From: CAYRMV01 sp964425255
GTDB lineage: Bacteria; Bacteroidota; Bacteroidia; Flavobacteriales_D; Crocinitomicaceae
DNA: 13,593 nucleotides
Reading direction: 5' to 3'
Assembly: GCA_964425255.1 (NCBI GenBank)
Contig: CAYRMV010000093.1
Coordinates: 1-13,593, forward strand
Part shown: in pieces, positions 12,649 to 13,593 of the stretch
Layout of the letters: the number at the start of each line of letters is the position of its first letter
How positions within the stretch are numbered: position 1 is the stretch's first letter
The notes under the pieces: model-generated
The model's database searches: none
What the model was told of the DNA's origin: nothing
What the model saw: only the letters and a program-made list of their open reading frames with translations
Program-made: the position numbers and the translations under genes

Positions 12649-13314
12649 TTAAGATTCAAACTTATATCCGATTCCTTTGATGGTTTTGATGTGGCGATCA
12701 CCAATTTTCTCACGTAATTTTCGTACATGTACATCAATAGTTCTATCTCCCACGACAATATCTGTTCCCCAAACTTTTTCTAAAATCGTGTCTCTTTCAA
12801 AAACGATTTCTGGTTTAGAAGCTAACAAGGCCAAAAGTTCAAATTCCTTTTTAGGTAAATGAATGGATTGACCATTTTTATAAACCAAATACTTTTCTCG
12901 ATTGATTACCAAGTCTTCTGTCGGTTCTTCAACTGTTTCAGGCAATGCCTTTCTGCGCAACATCGCATTGATACGACTAATTAAAACACGTGGCTTTACA
13001 GGTTTACTGATGTAATCATCTGCTCCGGCGTCAAGCCCAGCAATTTGACTGTAATCTTCTGCACGAGCCGTAAGGAAACAAATCAATGTGGATTCAAAAC
13101 CTGGAGTACTCCGAATGGTTTCACATACTTCGATTCCATCCATTTGCGGCATCATAACATCTAAGATGATCAAATCAGGGATTTTTTTCTTTGCTTTTTC
13201 AATGCCATCCACCCCATTTAGAGCTGTTTCCACCTCAAAACCTTCCTTTTCGAGGTTGTATCGAAGAATTTCAACAATGTCTTCTTCGTCGTCTATGATT
13301 AATATTGAGTTCAT
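12649..13314 (-). CDS. PhoB/OmpR-type two-component response regulator
   Basis: The 221-residue transcription factor has an N-terminal receiver domain (1-118) and a C-terminal winged-helix DNA-binding domain (about 128-221). The receiver has acidic residues D8, D9 and E10, the phosphoacceptor D52 in LIILDVMMP, T82 in FLTAR, and K104 in YISKPVKP. The output domain shows LPKKEFELLALLASKP, then VWGTDIVVGDRTIDVHVRKL and the final IKTIKGIGYKFES, all standard for the OmpR/PhoB class. Its convergent position next to the porin and close to DUF47-pit makes a phosphate-starvation role plausible, but the family has many roles and the partner histidine kinase is not in this window. The ATG start fits the usual receiver-domain N-terminus. 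Confidence 0.93.
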   Translation of the reverse strand: MNSILIIDDEEDIVEILRYNLEKEGFEVETALNGVDGIEKAKKKIPDLIILDVMMPQMDGIEVCETIRSTPGFESTLICFLTARAEDYSQIAGLDAGADDYISKPVKPRVLISRINAMLRRKALPETVEEPTEDLVINREKYLVYKNGQSIHLPKKEFELLALLASKPEIVFERDTILEKVWGTDIVVGDRTIDVHVRKLREKIGDRHIKTIKGIGYKFES

Positions 13315-13355
13315 ATTAACTGCGATATTCCAAGTTTTTTATGGAAATGTAAACA

Positions 13356-13363
13356 CGAAAGTA
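13356..13363 (-). promoter_or_regulatory. Possible -7 element of the response regulator gene
   Basis: The minus strand reads TACTTTCG, one mismatch from TAnnTTTG, 41 bp before the ATG. At 19 bp upstream there is TTT instead of TTG. A TGTTACA sequence lies further upstream at 13418-13424 on the plus strand. Confidence 0.3.
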
Positions 13364-13495
13364 CATATTTTATTGGAATCTTAAAATAAAATTAATTTAA
13401 CAAAATCGCCTTTTAATTGTTACAAATTAAACAAAAAAGACTGTTTAATCAATAATTACCTAGGTTAATATCTAAAAATCACCAAAACAACTACT

Positions 13496-13528
13496 AAAAA
13501 AACAGCTTATTTCAGGATTCCTGTTTTT
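13496..13528. terminator. Hairpin with A and T flanks, possible bidirectional terminator
   Basis: AAAAACAG (13498-13505) pairs with CTGTTTTT (13521-13528) across a 15-base loop that contains the palindrome half GGATTC. It reads as a terminator in either direction, but no gene end is nearby on either strand. An overlapping alternative hairpin uses CTGTT (13521-13525) with AACAG (13532-13536). Confidence 0.4.
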
Positions 13529-13557
13529 CGGAACAGAAAAATAAATGAAAAAAAGTA

Positions 13558-13587
13558 TTGTAGAAACGGAATATTGCCTTACCTTTG
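13558..13587 (+). promoter_or_regulatory. Consensus Bacteroidota promoter reading out of the window
   Basis: TTG at 13558-13560, a spacer of exactly 19 bp, and TACCTTTG at 13580-13587 match the full TTG-N19-TAnnTTTG consensus. Transcription would start at about the last base of the window, so the gene or RNA it serves lies to the right. Apart from this, 13315-13593 holds only the hairpin and weak promoter noted separately. Confidence 0.65.
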
Positions 13588-13593
13588 TGGCAG

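Noticed and set aside
13545..13593. ATG-started frame running off the right edge (MKKSIVETEYCLTFVA)
   Set aside because: Only 16 codons are visible and they overlap an exact consensus promoter, so the promoter reading is preferred.
1..13593. tRNA or rRNA genes, phage genes, toxin-antitoxin or defence modules
   Set aside because: No cloverleaf-like sequence, rRNA signature or diagnostic protein motif for these was seen on either strand; the MazG-like enzyme alone, with no MazEF-type partner, is not enough to call a defence module.

Overview
The window looks like chromosomal DNA of a low-GC member of the Bacteroidota, probably Flavobacteriales. The grounds are the AT-rich intergenic DNA, the near absence of Shine-Dalgarno sequences, and repeated matches to the Bacteroidota promoter consensus (TTG, 19-bp spacer, TAnnTTTG). 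The gene content fits: a lipoprotein MsrB, a PiT transporter with a soluble insert beside a DUF47 protein, and an OprP/OprO-like porin. A family or genus placement would be a guess.

Layout, left to right. (1) 166-654: a secreted lipoprotein methionine sulfoxide reductase B. (2) 655-2713: a repeat-rich, decayed stretch. It holds short tandem repeats, a duplicated small hairpin, a 53-55 bp terminator element present twice in the same orientation (787-841 and 2661-2713), and between those copies gene debris: a pseudogene with an in-frame stop, the first quarter of an ArsA arsenical-pump ATPase with a damaged Walker A motif, one apparently intact small membrane protein, and a ~420-bp internally deleted IS4-family element that still has terminal inverted repeats. 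(3) 2742-5028, minus strand: a MazG-like pyrophosphohydrolase, a one-domain degenerate DEAD-box-like protein, and tyrosyl-tRNA synthetase. (4) 5232-7013: a long acyl-CoA dehydrogenase preceded by two ATGCnTGCAT palindromes. (5) 7171-8748: a small secreted protein, RNase HII and D-aminoacyl-tRNA deacylase. The last two appear to have promoters so close to the ATG that their mRNAs may be leaderless. (6) 8815-13314: a phosphate-related cluster, with PiT transporter and DUF47/PhoU-like protein on one strand, a phosphate-selective-type porin divergent from them, and a PhoB/OmpR-type response regulator convergent with the porin. (7) The right edge carries an outward consensus promoter whose gene lies beyond the window.

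Functionally, region 6 is the most coherent unit: outer-membrane porin, inner-membrane transporter, its usual PhoU-like partner, and a nearby response regulator. TGTTAAC sites lie about 50 bp upstream of the predicted starts on both sides of the divergent intergenic region, which suggests shared control. The rest is housekeeping plus one scar of past DNA gain and loss. I do not see a convincing new defence, toxin or secretion system. The most unusual items are the decayed island bounded by duplicated terminators, the catalytically emptied DEAD-box protein coupled to a MazG-like enzyme, and the candidate regulatory arrays.
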